Origin: Corynebacterium xerosis NBRC 16721 = ATCC 373
Lineage (GTDB): Bacteria > Actinomycetota > Actinomycetes > Mycobacteriales > Mycobacteriaceae
Assembly (NCBI RefSeq): GCF_001552415.1
Contig: NZ_BCRD01000001.1
Coordinates: 558,001 to 622,000 of the forward strand
Direction: 5' to 3'
DNA length: 64,000 nucleotides
Both the position numbers and the translations under genes were made by a program. This document shows, piece after piece, positions 30,963-40,111 of this stretch; the stretch's first letter is position 1; each line of letters starts with the position of its first letter. A model generated the notes under the pieces. The model was not told the DNA's origin and did no database searches. It saw only the letters and a list, made by a program, of their open reading frames with translations.

Positions 30963-32339
30963 GTGACTGACCGGGTGGACTCCATGTGGAAGGCGCCCGG
31001 GCTCATCCCCACGCTGGTGGCGGTCCTGGCCGCGTTCGGCGGCTGGTCGCTGCTGCTGCCGGTGATCCCGCAGGCGATCCTCGACGACGGCCGCGGCGCC
31101 GGCCTGGCCGGGGCGTACACCGGCGTGTTCATGGCCGCGACGGTGCTGACGCAGACGCAGACGCCGCGGATGCTCCGCCGATTCGGCTACGGGCAGACGA
31201 TGTTCGTCTCGGGCCTGCTGCTGGGCTTGCCCACGTTCCTCCACGTATTCGGCACCGACGCCGCGCTGGTGCTCGGCATCGCCGTCATCCGAGGCATGGG
31301 CTTCGGCGCCCTGACGGTGGCGGAGTCCGCGTTGATCGCGGAGCTGGTGCCCCTGAAATTCCTGGGCAAGGCATCCGGTGCCCTGGGCGTGGCTGTCGGC
31401 GTCGCCCAGCTGACCTGTCTGCCGCTGGGTCTTGCCATCGCGCACTGGACCGGCACGTACCAGTGGGTTTACGTCCTCGGCGGCGTCATCTCGCTGGTCG
31501 GGTCGGCGATGGCTTTGTTGATCCCGAAGCTCAAGGCGGCGGCGAAGACGTCCACGGGGACGAAGACCGCGAAGGGGACCGCACCGGAGGTCGCGGGGAA
31601 GCCCGCCACGGAGCTGCCCACGGGCGATCCCGGCCCGGCGGAGAACGTGCCCACGTGGAAGCTCGTCGCCGTGCCCGCACTTGCGATGGGCACCACCGCG
31701 ATGGGCTTCGGCGGCATTTCGGCGTTCCTGGCGCCCGCGGCCCGGGAGATCGATCTGGTCGCCGGCGCGATCGTCGCCGGTGCCGCGCTGTCGGTGATGG
31801 GCGGTGCGCAGATGGTGTTCCGCTACATCGCCGGCGCGTGGGCGGACCGCAAGGGCAAGGCGGGCACCCTCATCATCGGCGCGCTGGCCGCCGGCGTGGT
31901 CGGGCTGATCTTCATGGCGCTGGTGGTCTACGCCGGATGGTCGGCGTGGTGGCTGCTGGGGGCAGCGGCGTTCTACGGCGCCGGGTTCGGCATGGTGCAG
32001 AACGAGGCCCTGCTGCTCATGTTCGCCCGCCTGCCCCGCGAGCGCACCGCCGAGGCCAGCGCCTACTGGAACATGGCCTTCGACTCCGGCACGGGCACCG
32101 GCTCCTTCGTCCTCGGCCTCGTGGCGGGCGCGGCGCTGCAGCCGTACCCGGCGGTGTTCGCCGTCGCGGCGGGGTTGATGTCCATCGGGCTCGTCGCCGC
32201 GATTCTCGACCACATCGTCGGGACGCACCGTGTGGCGGAGCGGCACAACACGAGGGCAACGCTGCGGAAGTTGAGCGGTGCCGTCGTCAAGCGCAGGCAG
32301 GCCCCGGAAACGCGGCCCGAATCCGACGGAAGGAACTGA
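30963..32339 (+). CDS. MFS transporter
   Basis: A 458-aa major facilitator protein with 12 likely helices. A Lys/Thr-rich central loop (about 185–225) splits the two six-helix halves. The first helix contains 'LVAVLAAFGGWSLLLPVIP'. The substrate cannot be read from sequence. It starts with GTG 44 nt after the small membrane gene, in the region between hisB and hisH. Confidence 0.88.
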   Translation: MTDRVDSMWKAPGLIPTLVAVLAAFGGWSLLLPVIPQAILDDGRGAGLAGAYTGVFMAATVLTQTQTPRMLRRFGYGQTMFVSGLLLGLPTFLHVFGTDAALVLGIAVIRGMGFGALTVAESALIAELVPLKFLGKASGALGVAVGVAQLTCLPLGLAIAHWTGTYQWVYVLGGVISLVGSAMALLIPKLKAAAKTSTGTKTAKGTAPEVAGKPATELPTGDPGPAENVPTWKLVAVPALAMGTTAMGFGGISAFLAPAAREIDLVAGAIVAGAALSVMGGAQMVFRYIAGAWADRKGKAGTLIIGALAAGVVGLIFMALVVYAGWSAWWLLGAAAFYGAGFGMVQNEALLLMFARLPRERTAEASAYWNMAFDSGTGTGSFVLGLVAGAALQPYPAVFAVAAGLMSIGLVAAILDHIVGTHRVAERHNTRATLRKLSGAVVKRRQAPETRPESDGRN

Positions 32340-32343
32340 TCGG

Positions 32344-33531
32344 ATGGGCAGGGGATTTTTCGGCACCTCGCTGATGTTCGCGTCCAATGGCGCGCTGTTC
32401 GCGTCGCTGTTGCCGTGGTACCCGACGCTGGTCAAGGAATGGGGGCTGACCGACTTCCAGTTCGGGTTCATCGTCGCCGCCATGCCGCTGGGGTCGCTGG
32501 TGTCGTCGGCGCTGCCGGCGCGGATCGTGCGGCAGCGCGGGCCGTTGTTCGCGGCCGTCGGCGGCACACTGATCATGGCGGTGCTGATGATCCTCATCGG
32601 CCAGATCTCCGGAGGTCTCGCGCTGGCGGCGCTGCTGTTCGGATTCGGCATCTGCGACGCCACCGCCGACGTCGGCCAGAACGTCGCCGGAACCCGCGTC
32701 GAGCATCGCTCGGGCCGGTCGATCATTTCGCGGCTGCACGCCTTCTGGAGTCTCGGCGCCGCGTCCGGCGGCGCGATCGCCACGTGGTCGGCGATCGCCG
32801 GCAACGACATCGGGGTCCATCTCGTCGTCGCGTCGGCCGCTTGCCTGGCCATGGTGTCGGTCGGCGCGTGGCTGGTCGGGGAGGGCGCGTCGCCGTTGCC
32901 GGAAGAGAAGCTTGACGACGCCCACGCCGACGGCGCAGAGGCCGCGCCGAAGTGGCCGGCGCTGCGGGCGGCGTTCGTCGCCGTGCTGCCGCTGGCGGCC
33001 GTGGCGATCGCCGGCACCGCCGTCGAGGACCTCGGCCAGAACTGGGGCGGACTGGCGGCCCACCAGCTCGCCGGGTTGGCGGCGGCGTCGGCCGGCATCG
33101 CCTACGCGGTGTTCCTGTCGTCGCAGACCCTGGGGCGGTTCGCGGGCGACGCGCTGATCGACAAGTTCGGGCGTGCTCAGGTGGCCGGCGCGGGCAGCGG
33201 GCTCATCGCCGTCGGCGGCATTCTCGTGGTGCTGGGCGGGGCGATCGCCGCGCCGGTGGTGCTGATCGGCGGGTTCGCCCTGGCCGGCTTCGGCTGCGCG
33301 ACGCTGGTGCCGTCGGCCTTCGCCGCGGCGTCCCGTGTGCCGGGCGTGTCCGACGGTGCAGGCGTCACCCTCGTCGGCTGGCTCATGCGCATGGGTTTCC
33401 TGGTCACCAGCCCCGCCATCGGCGTCGCCGCCACCGGCGTCGGCCTGCAGGTGGCGCTGGGGCTGCTCATCGTGCTCGGCCTGCTCGCGCTGGCGTGCTC
33501 GCCGGCGCTGAAGGTCCGCGCCGGGGTTTAA
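32344..33531 (+). CDS. MFS transporter
   Basis: A 395-aa major facilitator protein with about 12 helices: 'MFASNGALFASLLPWYPTLVKEWGL' at the N-terminus and 'FGFGICDATADVGQN' in helix 4. It starts 4 nt after the preceding MFS gene, so the two are co-expressed. It is unlike its neighbour in detail and is not an obvious tandem duplicate. Substrate unknown. Confidence 0.88.
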   Translation: MGRGFFGTSLMFASNGALFASLLPWYPTLVKEWGLTDFQFGFIVAAMPLGSLVSSALPARIVRQRGPLFAAVGGTLIMAVLMILIGQISGGLALAALLFGFGICDATADVGQNVAGTRVEHRSGRSIISRLHAFWSLGAASGGAIATWSAIAGNDIGVHLVVASAACLAMVSVGAWLVGEGASPLPEEKLDDAHADGAEAAPKWPALRAAFVAVLPLAAVAIAGTAVEDLGQNWGGLAAHQLAGLAAASAGIAYAVFLSSQTLGRFAGDALIDKFGRAQVAGAGSGLIAVGGILVVLGGAIAAPVVLIGGFALAGFGCATLVPSAFAAASRVPGVSDGAGVTLVGWLMRMGFLVTSPAIGVAATGVGLQVALGLLIVLGLLALACSPALKVRAGV

Positions 33532-33661
33532 GCAATCGGCGTCGAACGGCGGTGCGGACGCGGGGTCACCCGCGGTCCGGTGAATCCGGTCGCCCGTCTA
33601 GATTTCCGAAGGGACGAGGCGCACACATCGCTCCTCGATGGATACCTGGAGGATGCGGAAA

Positions 33662-35392
33662 ATGGCCATCAAGATCAACGCGGTTTTCATCGCAGATGAC
33701 TCATACGTGTGTGAGATCCGTTCGGAGAAGGGCTACCGGCTGCGCGTCACCGGAAACATCGCCGACGGGATCCAAGAGGTGTGGGGGGATGCTGCGCTTA
33801 CGGAGAACAAGGCACTGATTGCATTGGCGGTGGCATTCGCCGAGTTTTCGGAGGCGGCGAGGGGAGGCACCGACGCGAGCAGGGAAATCGCCTTCCCCGA
33901 CGCTGCCGACGTGGAAGCTCCGGACATGTCCGACCTCGAGGTGGAGATGCCCGACGACGATGCTGCCACCCGTGTGGAGAAGCAGCGGGCCAACGCCGAA
34001 AAGATGGCGAAAAGCGTGGTTTCCGACATCACGACCTTGACCCGATTCATTGATCGCCTCGGCGACGAGGAGCGGCTCGGCTGGTGCTCCGCGTGCGTGG
34101 GCCGTTACGTCCATCGGAAGGTCGATGGCCGCGCGCGGACCGCGCAGGTGTGGCTTTGCGACGACTGCGGGAGCCCGACCACTCTCTGCTCGGTGCCCCG
34201 TTGCGACAACATGGCGGTGCGTCGGCTTCAGCGGAAGATGCCGGCACCTCCGCTGTGCGCCGAACATCGCCACGACATTCTCGGTTTCGAAGCGGCGCAC
34301 GCGACCGTCGGCGACCTGGCAGACTATGGCGAATTGCTCGTTTACGCGAAGAAAAACGTCGCACGCACCTCGAAAGTGGCCGCGGGAGGCGTCGTCGGAG
34401 CCGGTGCGCTCGCGGCGGCCGCCTTCGTGGCGGCACCGGCCGTCGGAGGGTTGATCGGCGTGCACCTGTTCGGTTACTCGGGTGCGGCGGCGACGAATGC
34501 AGGTCTGGCGTGGCTGGGTGGTGGTGCTCTGGCCGCGGGCGGAAAGGGGATGGCCGGCGGGGCGATGATGGTGGCGATGGGAGGCGCGGCCATAGGTGGT
34601 GCCCAGGGCGCGGGGATCGTAGGTGCATACGTGAAGGAGGACGAGTCCTTCGAGATCGAGAAACTCCGCGACGGCGCGGGGCCGAACGTCGTCATCGCCC
34701 GGGGGTTCACCACCGAGGGCACCGACGACTGGCTGGAGCCGGTGCTTGTGGCGGAGAAACTCTACGGCGACCCGTCCATCTACCTCGTCCGCTGGGGAAG
34801 CAAGGAACTGAAGTCGCTCGCCGATGCTGTGCAAACGTCCGGGGCTACGCAGGCGTCGATCCGTTTCGCGAGAAAGTCGGCAAAGCGGGCGATGAAGACC
34901 GCACCCTCGAAGCTGAATCCCGCCGGAATTGTCACGGGTGCGGCGAGCTTGGCCGCCAATCCGTGGTCGGTCGCCGTGAGCAGGGCAGAGAAGACCGGGA
35001 AGGTTCTTGCACAGCTGCTGGCGAAGGTCGACGAAGGTCGATTTGTTCTGGTGGGCCACAGTCTCGGAGCTCGAGTGATGATTTCCGCCGCGGAGTCGCT
35101 GGGATCAGAAGGAAAACCCCCGATCATCGACGAAATGAGGCTTTTCGGCGCAGCGAAGAGCCGCCGCGATGACTGGTCGGTGCTGGCACGGGGAGTCGAG
35201 CGAAAGATCCACAACTATCACTCGGCGGCGGATCAGATCCTCAAGTATCTGTACCGGGCCGTCCAGATCGGAGCTACGCCAGTGGGGCTGACGGGGTTCG
35301 GAGCGGCGGAGGAGAAAATCGTCGATCATGACCTGACAGGCGAGGTCAAGAGTCATTCGTCCTACTACGGGGCGGTCTTGTCGGGTTCGTGA
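33662..35392 (+). CDS. TMCO4/DUF726 alpha/beta hydrolase-like protein with Cys-rich segment
   Basis: A 576-aa multidomain protein. Residues 1–130 are polar. A Cys/His-rich segment (C142, C145, C166, C169, C176, C181, C199, H202, H204) looks like paired zinc ribbons. A Gly/Ala-rich membrane segment (about 238–325) has glycine-zipper character. The hydrolase domain (about 340–576) has nucleophile elbow 'VGHSLGARV' (S467), with likely D524 ('HSAADQIL') and H565 ('KSHSSYY'). This matches the DUF726/TMCO4 family; function unknown. GGAGG at 33648–33652 supports the ATG at 33662 over 33638 and 33653. It appears less GC-extreme than its neighbours and interrupts the his genes. Confidence 0.85.
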   Translation: MAIKINAVFIADDSYVCEIRSEKGYRLRVTGNIADGIQEVWGDAALTENKALIALAVAFAEFSEAARGGTDASREIAFPDAADVEAPDMSDLEVEMPDDDAATRVEKQRANAEKMAKSVVSDITTLTRFIDRLGDEERLGWCSACVGRYVHRKVDGRARTAQVWLCDDCGSPTTLCSVPRCDNMAVRRLQRKMPAPPLCAEHRHDILGFEAAHATVGDLADYGELLVYAKKNVARTSKVAAGGVVGAGALAAAAFVAAPAVGGLIGVHLFGYSGAAATNAGLAWLGGGALAAGGKGMAGGAMMVAMGGAAIGGAQGAGIVGAYVKEDESFEIEKLRDGAGPNVVIARGFTTEGTDDWLEPVLVAEKLYGDPSIYLVRWGSKELKSLADAVQTSGATQASIRFARKSAKRAMKTAPSKLNPAGIVTGAASLAANPWSVAVSRAEKTGKVLAQLLAKVDEGRFVLVGHSLGARVMISAAESLGSEGKPPIIDEMRLFGAAKSRRDDWSVLARGVERKIHNYHSAADQILKYLYRAVQIGATPVGLTGFGAAEEKIVDHDLTGEVKSHSSYYGAVLSGS

Positions 35393-35408
35393 CTCCCGCA
35401 GGGACGCG

Positions 35409-35441
35409 GACGGCCGGCCCCGGTGCACGGGGCCGGCCGTC
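35409..35441. terminator. 14-bp perfect hairpin between convergent genes
   Basis: GACGGCCGGCCCCG (35409–35422) / CGGGGCCGGCCGTC (35428–35441), loop GTGCA. It is placed to serve both the TMCO4-like gene and the convergent phosphatase-like gene. Confidence 0.65.
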
Positions 35442-35478
35442 GGTGGTCGGGGAGTGGAGCATCCCGCTCGAGATGTCT

Positions 35479-36117
35479 CTACGCGGACTGCGCTTCGGCG
35501 AAGCCCATGTCGGCCAGCAGTGCGCGGACGTTGCGCTCGACGTCGTCGGCGATGGTGCGGACCTCCTCGATGGAGGCGCCCTCCGGGTCGGCGATGTCCC
35601 ACTCGACGTAGCGGTCGCCGGGGATGTCCGGGCGCTGGTCGACGCCCATCAGCACCACGACGTCGGAACGGTGGACGGTGCGGGCGACGATTTCCTTCTG
35701 GTACAGGTGACCCGTCGGGATGCCGCGCTCGGCCAGGACCTCCAGCACGGTCGGGTTGATGCCGCCGACGGGGTTGAGTCCCACGGAACGGACGAAGAGC
35801 CGATCTCCGACGATCCACGAGGTGATCGCGGAAGCCAGCTGGGAACGGCCCGCGTTGCGCTCACAGACGTACAGGACCTCCTGGCGGGCGCACGGATCCG
35901 TCGCGCCGGCGGCGGCCGCCTGCTCCTCCAGCTTCTCGGAGACGACGCGCTCGACCATGACCGGAAGGAAGGTCTCGACCTTCGCGTTGGCGGTGCGCTC
36001 GGCGATGGTCTGGTCGACCAGCGCGTCGATGTGCTCGGCGGTGTGCAGCGAGCCGTAGCGGCGGTGCATGTCCTCGCGGACGATCTCGAACTGGCGCTTG
36101 AGGAGGGGATTGGTCAT
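35479..36117 (-). CDS. LMW phosphatase/arsenate reductase-like protein with N-terminal three-helix domain
   Basis: A 212-aa protein. Residues 1–65 are a helical domain ('LHTAEHIDALVDQTIAERT') like the three-helix bundle on some actinobacterial arsenate reductases. Residues 78–205 are an LMW tyrosine-phosphatase fold with the C-X5-R-S loop 'VCERNAGRSQLAS' (C85, R91, S92) and a likely acid in 'DIADPEG'. The NAGRSQ variant is typical of ArsC-type enzymes, which in corynebacteria can use mycothiol; a phosphatase role is the alternative. No arsR or arsenite pump is adjacent. PHO-box-like repeats lie upstream. Confidence 0.82.
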   Translation of the reverse strand: MTNPLLKRQFEIVREDMHRRYGSLHTAEHIDALVDQTIAERTANAKVETFLPVMVERVVSEKLEEQAAAAGATDPCARQEVLYVCERNAGRSQLASAITSWIVGDRLFVRSVGLNPVGGINPTVLEVLAERGIPTGHLYQKEIVARTVHRSDVVVLMGVDQRPDIPGDRYVEWDIADPEGASIEEVRTIADDVERNVRALLADMGFAEAQSA

Positions 36118-36216
36118 CGAGGGCCCTTTCTGGTGATGCTCTGCACTTCCAACTCCGTGCGGCGGCCCGTCGCAAAGCACAATCATGACCGTCCCACCTG
36201 CGCTGATTGGCGTGAA

Positions 36217-36249
36217 GTTCAGTGGAAGTTAACCTGCCGTTAACCTTAG
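36217..36249. promoter_or_regulatory. three 11-bp direct repeats, PHO-box-like
   Basis: GTTCA at 36217, GTTAACCT at 36228 and GTTAACCT at 36239 begin at exactly 11-bp intervals, the arrangement bound by PhoP/PhoB-type response regulators. They lie 100 bp before the phosphatase-like gene and about 80 bp before hisH. Confidence 0.45.
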
Positions 36250-36314
36250 CATTCCTCAGGGGACATGTCGCGCCATTCGCGCGGGGCGCGCGGGGCGCGT
36301 CGGAAACGGGCGTT

Positions 36315-36320
36315 TATGAT
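36315..36320 (+). promoter_or_regulatory. -10 box of leaderless hisH promoter
   Basis: TATGAT exactly 6 nt before the hisH ATG. Confidence 0.65.
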
Positions 36321-36326
36321 CTCCCC

Positions 36327-37001
36327 ATGACCACCGTCGCAATCCTCGACTACGGCTCCGGCAATCTGCGCTCCGCCGAGCGCGCCGTGGCCTCCACCGG
36401 CGTCGACGTCGTCGTCACCGCCGACCCGGACACCGTCATGAACGCCGACGGGCTGCTCGTCCCCGGCGTCGGCGCCTACGCCGCCTGCATGGAGGGTCTC
36501 CACCGCGTCCAGGGCCCGCGCCTGATCGGCTCCCGCCTGGCCGGCGGACGCCCCGTGTTCGGCATCTGCGTGGGCATGCAGGTGCTCTTCGACCGCGGCG
36601 TCGAGTTCGCCGAAGGCGCCCACGCCGACGAAACCGACCCCGGCGCGCGCGCCATCGGCACGCCCGGCTGCGGCGAATGGCCCGGCACCGTCGAACGCCT
36701 CGACGCGTCGATCCTGCCGCACATGGGCTGGAACACCGTCGAGGCCCCCGACGGCTCCGAGATGTTCCGCGGCATCGCCGACGAGCGCTTCTACTTCGTC
36801 CACTCCTACGCCGCCCGCCGCTGGGAGCTCGACGACGACTCCCGCATCGCCGCGCCGCTGGTGACCTGGACCGGACACGAAAACGACCGGTTCGTCTCCG
36901 CCGTGGAAAACGGCCCCCTGTGGGCCACGCAATTCCACCCGGAAAAGTCGGGCGACGCCGGGCTCGCGCTGCTGCGCAACTGGACCGCGACGCTCCGCTG
37001 A
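36327..37001 (+). CDS. hisH: imidazole glycerol phosphate synthase subunit HisH
   Basis: A 224-aa class-I glutamine amidotransferase that supplies ammonia to HisF. Nucleophile C81 is in '[10 protein letters not shown]', and the His-Glu pair is in '[10 protein letters not shown]'. The strong TATGAT box 6 nt upstream shows a leaderless transcript and an independent promoter for the second his segment. hisA starts 206 bp later. Confidence 0.96.
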   Translation: MTTVAILDYGSGNLRSAERAVASTGVDVVVTADPDTVMNADGLLVPGVGAYAACMEGLHRVQGPRLIGSRLAGGRPVFGICVGMQVLFDRGVEFAEGAHADETDPGARAIGTPGCGEWPGTVERLDASILPHMGWNTVEAPDGSEMFRGIADERFYFVHSYAARRWELDDDSRIAAPLVTWTGHENDRFVSAVENGPLWATQFHPEKSGDAGLALLRNWTATLR

Positions 37002-37044
37002 CGCACGGCTGACGTTCGGCTGGGGTCCGGCCCGGCACGCCGCC

Positions 37045-37094
37045 GGCCCGTCACTGGCTCGTCAATGGCCCGTCATCGGCCCGTCATCGGCCCG
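37045..37094. repeat. 11-bp tandem repeat (hisH–hisA)
   Basis: GGCCCGTCATC at 37067–37077 and 37078–37088, with degenerate copies on either side. Confidence 0.8.
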
Positions 37095-37122
37095 CGCCGG
37101 TCCCGGCCCTGGAGCCCTCGCC

Positions 37123-37128
37123 TATACT
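37123..37128 (+). promoter_or_regulatory. -10 box before hisA
   Basis: TATACT, a good -10 match about 80 nt before hisA; GGGGAG lies nearer the start. Confidence 0.45.
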
Positions 37129-37207
37129 GCAATCCGGAACTTCCGGCCGCTTTTTCCACGGCGGCCACCGAAATCAACCACCGACCCCCGGGGAGCGATA
37201 CACCGCC

Positions 37208-37942
37208 ATGACCTTGACCCTCCTGCCCGCCGTTGACGTCGCCGATGGACAGGCCGTCCGCCTGGTCCAGGGCGCCGCGGGTTCCGAGACCCACTACGGT
37301 GCCCCTCTCGATGCCGCGATGAACTGGCAGAACGCCGGGGCCGAGTGGATCCACCTCGTCGACCTCGACGCCGCCTTCGGTCGCGGCTCGAACTACGAGC
37401 TGCTCAAGGACGTCGTGGGCAAGCTGGACGTCGACGTCGAGCTGTCCGGCGGCATCCGCGACACCGAGTCGCTCGAGGCGGCGCTGGCCACCGGCTGCCG
37501 CCGCGTCAACATCGGCACCGCCGCGCTGGAGCACCCGGAGTGGTGCAAGGAGCTCATCGGCAGCTACGGCGACCGCGTGGCCATCGGCCTCGACGTCCGC
37601 CAGATCGACGGCGAGTGGCGCTTGCGCGGCCGCGGCTGGGTCTCCGACGGCGGCGACCTGTGGGAGGTGCTGGAGCGCCTGGATTCCGAGGGCTGCACCC
37701 GCTTCGTGGTCACCGACGTGTCCAAGGACGGCACCCTGGCCGGCCCGAACCTGGAGCTGCTTCGCGACGTCGCCGCGGCGACCGACGCGCCGATCGTCGC
37801 CTCCGGCGGCGTGAGCTCCCTGGCCGACGTCGAGGCCATCAAGACCCTGGTGCCCGAGGGCGTCGACTCCGCGATCATCGGCAAGGCGCTCTACGCCGGC
37901 CGCTTCACGCTGGAAGAGGCGCTGGCGGTGGCGCGCTCCTAG
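37208..37942 (+). CDS. hisA: ProFAR isomerase HisA, PriA-type (possible HisA/TrpF)
   Basis: A 244-aa (beta/alpha)8 isomerase closely resembling M. tuberculosis PriA, which acts on both ProFAR (histidine) and PRA (tryptophan). Residues important in PriA are kept: D10, R18, D129, R142 and W144 ('RGRGW') and D174 ('SKDGT'). No trpF is seen in the window and trpC is monofunctional, so dual function is plausible. This differs from species with a TrpCF fusion and a HisA-only enzyme. Confidence 0.95.
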   Translation: MTLTLLPAVDVADGQAVRLVQGAAGSETHYGAPLDAAMNWQNAGAEWIHLVDLDAAFGRGSNYELLKDVVGKLDVDVELSGGIRDTESLEAALATGCRRVNIGTAALEHPEWCKELIGSYGDRVAIGLDVRQIDGEWRLRGRGWVSDGGDLWEVLERLDSEGCTRFVVTDVSKDGTLAGPNLELLRDVAAATDAPIVASGGVSSLADVEAIKTLVPEGVDSAIIGKALYAGRFTLEEALAVARS

Positions 37943-37962
37943 CGCGGGAAGGTCGTTGGACC

Positions 37963-38784
37963 ATGGCGGATCTGGAGCCCCGGGCCCTGCTGGCGATGGC
38001 GGAGGCGGCGGTCGATGAGGTCGAGGACCTCTTCACCGTCAACCTCGGTGCGGACCCGCTGGTGACCAAGGCCCGCGGCGACTTCGCCACGGAAATCGAC
38101 CTGGCCATCGAGCGCCGCCTGCGCGAGCTGCTCCAGCACTTCACCGGCTTCCCCGTGCACGGCGAGGAGTACGGCACCGGCGGCGAGCGCGACTCCGTCT
38201 CCGACACCGTGTGGGTCGTCGACCCGATCGACGGCACCACCAACTACGCGGCCGGCTTCCCCATGTGCGCGATCCTCGTGTCGCTGCTGCACAAGGGTGA
38301 GCCCATCGTCGCGCTGGCGTCGATGCCGCTGCTGGGCCGCCGCGTCACCGCCACCCTCGGCGGCGGCACCCGCGTCAACGGCCGCGAGGTCCACATGGAC
38401 CCCAAGTCCGGCCGCCCGGTGTCCATCGCATTCGGCTCGGTCATCGCCCGCCGCGACGGCACGTTCCCCCGCGGCTGGCGGCAGGCGCTGCTGTCCGCGG
38501 TGGGGGACCGCTACCCGACGATCCGCATCTCCGGTTCCGTCGGCGTGGATCTCGCCGCCACCGCCGCAGGCTCCTTCGGCGGCACCGTCACCTTCTCGCC
38601 GCACGTGTGGGACAACGCCGCGGGCGTCCTGCTCATCCGCGAAGCCGGCGGCGTGGTCACCGACTTGGCCGGCGAGGAATGGCACGACGGTTCCGTCGGC
38701 GTGCTCGCCGGCACGGAAGAGGTCCATGCCGGCCTTCTCCACATCGTCCGCGGCCTGCAGCCGCCCACCGACTTCCGCGCCTGA
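37963..38784 (+). CDS. impA: inositol monophosphatase family protein ImpA
   Basis: A 273-aa Mg-dependent phosphatase. Signature motifs are 'HGEEYG', '[14 protein letters not shown]' and '[15 protein letters not shown]'. It lies 20 nt after hisA, the position of impA in mycobacteria and corynebacteria. Substrates may be inositol phosphate or histidinol phosphate; sequence alone does not decide. Confidence 0.93.
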   Translation: MADLEPRALLAMAEAAVDEVEDLFTVNLGADPLVTKARGDFATEIDLAIERRLRELLQHFTGFPVHGEEYGTGGERDSVSDTVWVVDPIDGTTNYAAGFPMCAILVSLLHKGEPIVALASMPLLGRRVTATLGGGTRVNGREVHMDPKSGRPVSIAFGSVIARRDGTFPRGWRQALLSAVGDRYPTIRISGSVGVDLAATAAGSFGGTVTFSPHVWDNAAGVLLIREAGGVVTDLAGEEWHDGSVGVLAGTEEVHAGLLHIVRGLQPPTDFRA

Positions 38785-38794
38785 CCCGGCCCGG

Positions 38795-38849
38795 CCCCGT
38801 TCCCGTTCCGCTTCAGCCCCGTTCCCGTTCCGTTCCAGCCCCGATCCCG
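38795..38849. repeat. 22-bp tandem repeat (impA–hisF)
   Basis: Two copies of a 22-bp CCCCGTTCCCG-containing unit (38795–38816, 38817–38838) and half of a third, filling the gap between impA and hisF. Confidence 0.85.
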
Positions 38850-38876
38850 CCCCGAACACCCGACACTAGGAGAACC

Positions 38877-39653
38877 ATGTCCGTCGCGATCCGCGTCATC
38901 CCCTGCCTCGACGTCAATGACGGCCGCGTGGTCAAGGGCGTCAACTTCGAGAACCTCCGCGACGCCGGCGACCCCGTCGAGTTGGCGCACCGCTACAACC
39001 AGGAGGGCGCCGACGAGCTGACCTTCCTCGACGTCACCGCCTCCAAGGACGGCCGCGGCACCATGCTCGACGTGGTGCGCCGCACCGCCGAGCAGGTTTT
39101 CATCCCGCTCACCGTCGGCGGCGGCGTCCGCAGCGTCGAGGACGTCGATCAGCTGCTGCGCGCCGGCGCGGACAAGGTCTCGGTCAACACCTCCGCCATC
39201 GCCCGCCCGGAACTGCTGCGCGAGCTGTCGCAGCGTTTCGGCGCCCAGTGCATCGTCCTGTCCGTCGACGCCCGCCGCGTGCCCGAGGGCGGCCAGGAGC
39301 AGCCGTCGGGCTTCGAGGTCACCACCCACGGAGGCTCCAAGTCCGCCGGCATCGACGCCGTCGAGTGGGCCCGCCGCGGCGAGGAACTGGGCGTCGGCGA
39401 GATCCTGCTCAACTCCATGGACGGCGACGGCACCAAGGACGGCTTCGACCTCGAGCTGCTGCGCAAGGTCCGTGCGGCCGTCGACGTGCCGGTCATCGCC
39501 TCCGGCGGCGCCGGTGCGGCCGAGCATTTCCCGCCCGCCGTCGAGGCCGGTGCCGACGCCGTGCTCGCCGCGTCGATCTTCCACTTCGGAGAGGTCTCCA
39601 TCGGCGAGGTCAAGGACGCCATGGCCGACGCCGGCATCGAGGTCCGCCGATGA
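38877..39653 (+). CDS. hisF: imidazole glycerol phosphate synthase subunit HisF
   Basis: A 258-aa cyclase, the synthase partner of HisH. Catalytic Asps are in '[17 protein letters not shown]' (D12) and 'IVLSVDARR', with phosphate sites '[10 protein letters not shown]' and '[11 protein letters not shown]'. AGGAG 6 nt upstream supports the ATG. The stop overlaps the hisI ATG. Confidence 0.97.
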   Translation: MSVAIRVIPCLDVNDGRVVKGVNFENLRDAGDPVELAHRYNQEGADELTFLDVTASKDGRGTMLDVVRRTAEQVFIPLTVGGGVRSVEDVDQLLRAGADKVSVNTSAIARPELLRELSQRFGAQCIVLSVDARRVPEGGQEQPSGFEVTTHGGSKSAGIDAVEWARRGEELGVGEILLNSMDGDGTKDGFDLELLRKVRAAVDVPVIASGGAGAAEHFPPAVEAGADAVLAASIFHFGEVSIGEVKDAMADAGIEVRR

Positions 39654-40066
39654 GCGGCTTCGAGGAGGTGCCGGCCGCTGCGGGTGCGGCGCTGACCGTC
39701 GGCAAGCAGGACCCCGACGACCCGGCCACCTGGGACCTGGCCCCCGACCTGGCCGCCCGCCTCAAGCGCAACGACGCCGGCCTGGTGCCGGCGATCGTGC
39801 AGGAGGCCGGCACCGGCGACGTGCTGATGCTCGCCTGGATGGACGACCACGCGCTGGCGTACACGCTGGGCACGCGCCGCGGAACGTACTGGTCGCGGTC
39901 GCGCGGCGAGTACTGGATCAAGGGCATGACCTCCGGGCATTTCCAGAAGGTCCACCATGTCGCCCTGGACTGCGACCACGACACCGTGCTGGTCACCGTC
40001 GATCAGACCGGCGCCGCCTGCCACACCGGCGCGCATTCCTGCTTCGACGTCGATCCGCTGGTGTAG
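39650..40066 (+). CDS. hisI: phosphoribosyl-AMP cyclohydrolase HisI
   Basis: A 138-aa cyclohydrolase without a fused HisE domain. Metal-site blocks are 'DCDHDTVLV' and '[10 protein letters not shown]'; '[15 protein letters not shown]' is also typical. It overlaps hisF by 4 nt. A separate hisE must lie elsewhere. Confidence 0.96.
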   Translation: MSGFEEVPAAAGAALTVGKQDPDDPATWDLAPDLAARLKRNDAGLVPAIVQEAGTGDVLMLAWMDDHALAYTLGTRRGTYWSRSRGEYWIKGMTSGHFQKVHHVALDCDHDTVLVTVDQTGAACHTGAHSCFDVDPLV

Positions 40067-40098
40067 GCCCGCGTCGGTGGCCGGGCACCGGCGTTTGG

Positions 40099-40104
40099 CA
40101 TGAT
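40099..40104 (+). promoter_or_regulatory. -10 box of leaderless trpE promoter
   Basis: CATGAT 7 nt before the trpE ATG. It leaves no room for a leader peptide. Confidence 0.5.
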
Positions 40105-40111
40105 GTGACGC

